64,000 bases of DNA from Ktedonobacter robiniae. Lineage in GTDB: Bacteria > Chloroflexota > Ktedonobacteria > Ktedonobacterales > Ktedonobacteraceae. This document shows positions 62,911 through 64,000 of this stretch, in pieces. The notes below the pieces were generated by a model. That model saw nothing but the letters and a program-made list of their open reading frames with translations, did no database searches and was not told where the DNA came from. The stretch lies in the NCBI RefSeq assembly GCF_016587375.1, contig NZ_BNJG01000001.1:2480001-2544000 (forward strand). Reading direction: 5' to 3'. The translations under genes were made by a program, and so were the position numbers. How positions within the stretch are numbered: position 1 is the first letter of the stretch; each line of letters opens with the position of its first letter.

Positions 62911-64000
62911 TTAGTCTGGCAGCAGGCGGAGAAAGACCTCGTTGCCAAGGAGGCGTCCGCGCTGGCTCAGGCGCAGCCAGTCGCCTACCTGTTCCAGTAG
63001 TCCCGCTTCGTCGACGATGTGCAGGCGATCCCCTACGAACTGGGCGAAAGGCTGGGCGAAGCGGCGTTCAAAGGTAGGTAGGTGCAGACCCATCGCGGTC
63101 CGTAGTCCCAGGAAAGCTGTTTCAGACATCGCCTGAGCCTGGTCTACCTCCTCGCTCTCGCTCTCTATGACGGGGATCTCATCGCGCTTGAGCCTTTTGA
63201 TGTATGCCTGCGGATCGCGCTCGTCGGTGTAGCGTTTCTTGCCAAAGAAGGAAGAGGCGCCAGCGCCCATGCCGATGTAGGGCAGATTCTGCCAGTAGGT
63301 CAGGTTATGGCGGCTATGGTGACCAGGGAGCGCCCAGTTAGAGATTTCGTAGTTGATATAGCCCGCGGCGCGCAGGCGCTCGTCGGCGTATTCATACATG
63401 TCCGCGCACAGGTCTTCGTCGCCCGGGGTGATGCGTTTCTCCGCGACCCACTGGTGGAAGGGGGTGCCCTCCTCGATGATAAGCGAGTAGAGGGAGAAAT
63501 GCTCTGGATGCAGATCGAGGGCGCGGTCAAGCGTTTCGCGCCAGTGTTGCATAGTCTGGTCGGGCAGGCCGAACATAAAGTCCAGGTTGATGGAGGTAAA
63601 GCCCGCGGCGCGCGCGAACTGGACGGCCTGGGTAATCTCGTCTGGATTATGGATACGTCCCAGCTTCTGCAAGAGCGCGGCGTCATAGCTCTGGGCGCCC
63701 ATGCTTAGTCGATTGATGCCTGCCTCGCGGATGCCGACAAGTTGCTCCTGGTAGAGGGTACCTGGATTGGCCTCCAGTGTGATCTCTGCCTCTGGATCAA
63801 GCGCGAAAGCCTGGCGGCAGGTGTCGAGCAGGCGTGTAATCTGAGCGACAGTTAATAAGCTGGGGGTGCCTCCGCCAAAGAAGACGGTGCGTGAGCGACG
63901 TGGAGTGCCATCAGGATGTCTTGCTTGCTGACCCGCCAGTTCTATTTCGTGCAGGAGTGCCCGCACATAGGGTTCGCGCAGGGGGAGGATACCGGCGTAG
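62911..64000 (-). CDS. hemW: HemW-like radical SAM protein, 5' end cut by window edge
   Basis: About 362 residues are visible on the minus strand; the start and the [4Fe-4S] CxxxCxxC motif lie beyond 64000. TVFFGGGTPSLL, EANPGTL, GINRLSMGAQS and GAGASSF match the coproporphyrinogen III oxidase-like HemN/HemW family. HemW is a haem chaperone rather than an oxidase; this assignment over HemN is by length and the C-terminal form. The frame is open from the window edge; the first in-frame GTG at 63966 is not the true start. Confidence 0.88.
   Translation of the reverse strand, partial: YAGILPLREPYVRALLHEIELAGQQARHPDGTPRRSRTVFFGGGTPSLLTVAQITRLLDTCRQAFALDPEAEITLEANPGTLYQEQLVGIREAGINRLSMGAQSYDAALLQKLGRIHNPDEITQAVQFARAAGFTSINLDFMFGLPDQTMQHWRETLDRALDLHPEHFSLYSLIIEEGTPFHQWVAEKRITPGDEDLCADMYEYADERLRAAGYINYEISNWALPGHHSRHNLTYWQNLPYIGMGAGASSFFGKKRYTDERDPQAYIKRLKRDEIPVIESESEEVDQAQAMSETAFLGLRTAMGLHLPTFERRFAQPFAQFVGDRLHIVDEAGLLEQVGDWLRLSQRGRLLGNEVFLRLLPD

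Overview
This 64 kb window is a bacterial chromosomal segment made mostly of housekeeping genes. It carries rpoB-rpoC, the str, S10, spc and alpha ribosomal-protein clusters, secY, adk, infA, rpoA, truA and rplM-rpsI, flanked by stress, signalling and metabolic genes. The GC-rich but mixed codon use, frequent TTG and GTG starts, zinc-type S14, S4, L24 and L36, an HspR-type heat-shock operon, an F420-type LLM oxidoreductase, MmyB-type regulation and low-complexity tails on several ribosomal proteins fit a Chloroflexota bacterium, perhaps of the Ktedonobacteria. That assignment is an inference from overall resemblance. No rRNA, tRNA, CRISPR array, transposase or prophage gene was seen.

Layout. 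Positions 1-14524 hold accessory and regulatory genes: a truncated FHA protein, a membrane-anchored DUF4097-like protein, an MBL hydrolase with an M50 protease, an HD protein, scpA, a grpE-dnaJ-hspR operon, a GH3 glycosidase, a zinc dehydrogenase with a long tail, and a two-component system. Positions 14525-18420 hold an Rrf2/IscR-like regulator, a receiver protein, a cysteine synthase and a membrane protein. Positions 18421-52942 hold the transcription-translation superregion, all on the + strand. Positions 52976-64000 hold an LLM oxidoreductase divergent from its probable regulator, ilvE, arginase, an oligopeptide-binding lipoprotein, gdhA, recJ and a truncated hemW.

Regulation that can be read from the sequence: near-consensus -35/-10 promoters precede grpE, the Rrf2 gene, the rpoB leader, rpsL, tuf, rplR and gdhA, and extended -10 promoters precede infA and the 17587 gene. 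The grpE promoter is overlapped by an HspR box (HAIR), so the operon probably represses itself through its last gene, hspR.

The most unusual content is intergenic. First, nine copies of a ~70-90 bp repeat can fold as a three-way junction, with an outer stem and two short hairpins. Compensatory base changes occur in all three stems, both ends are conserved, and three copies carry an extra C4/G4 hairpin module. Most copies sit in 5' leaders of major operons (rpoB, tuf, rplC, adk, infA) in either orientation. Second, about ten perfect or near-perfect palindromes with stems of 20-41 bp lie at gene ends, some containing the stop codon. Third, two longer inverted-repeat elements (10179-10283 and 15526-15693) look like non-autonomous mobile elements. 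Lineage-specific protein features include a ~195-residue coiled-coil-like insertion in RpoC, large insertions in L17 and L18, and repeat-rich tails on S3 and S5.
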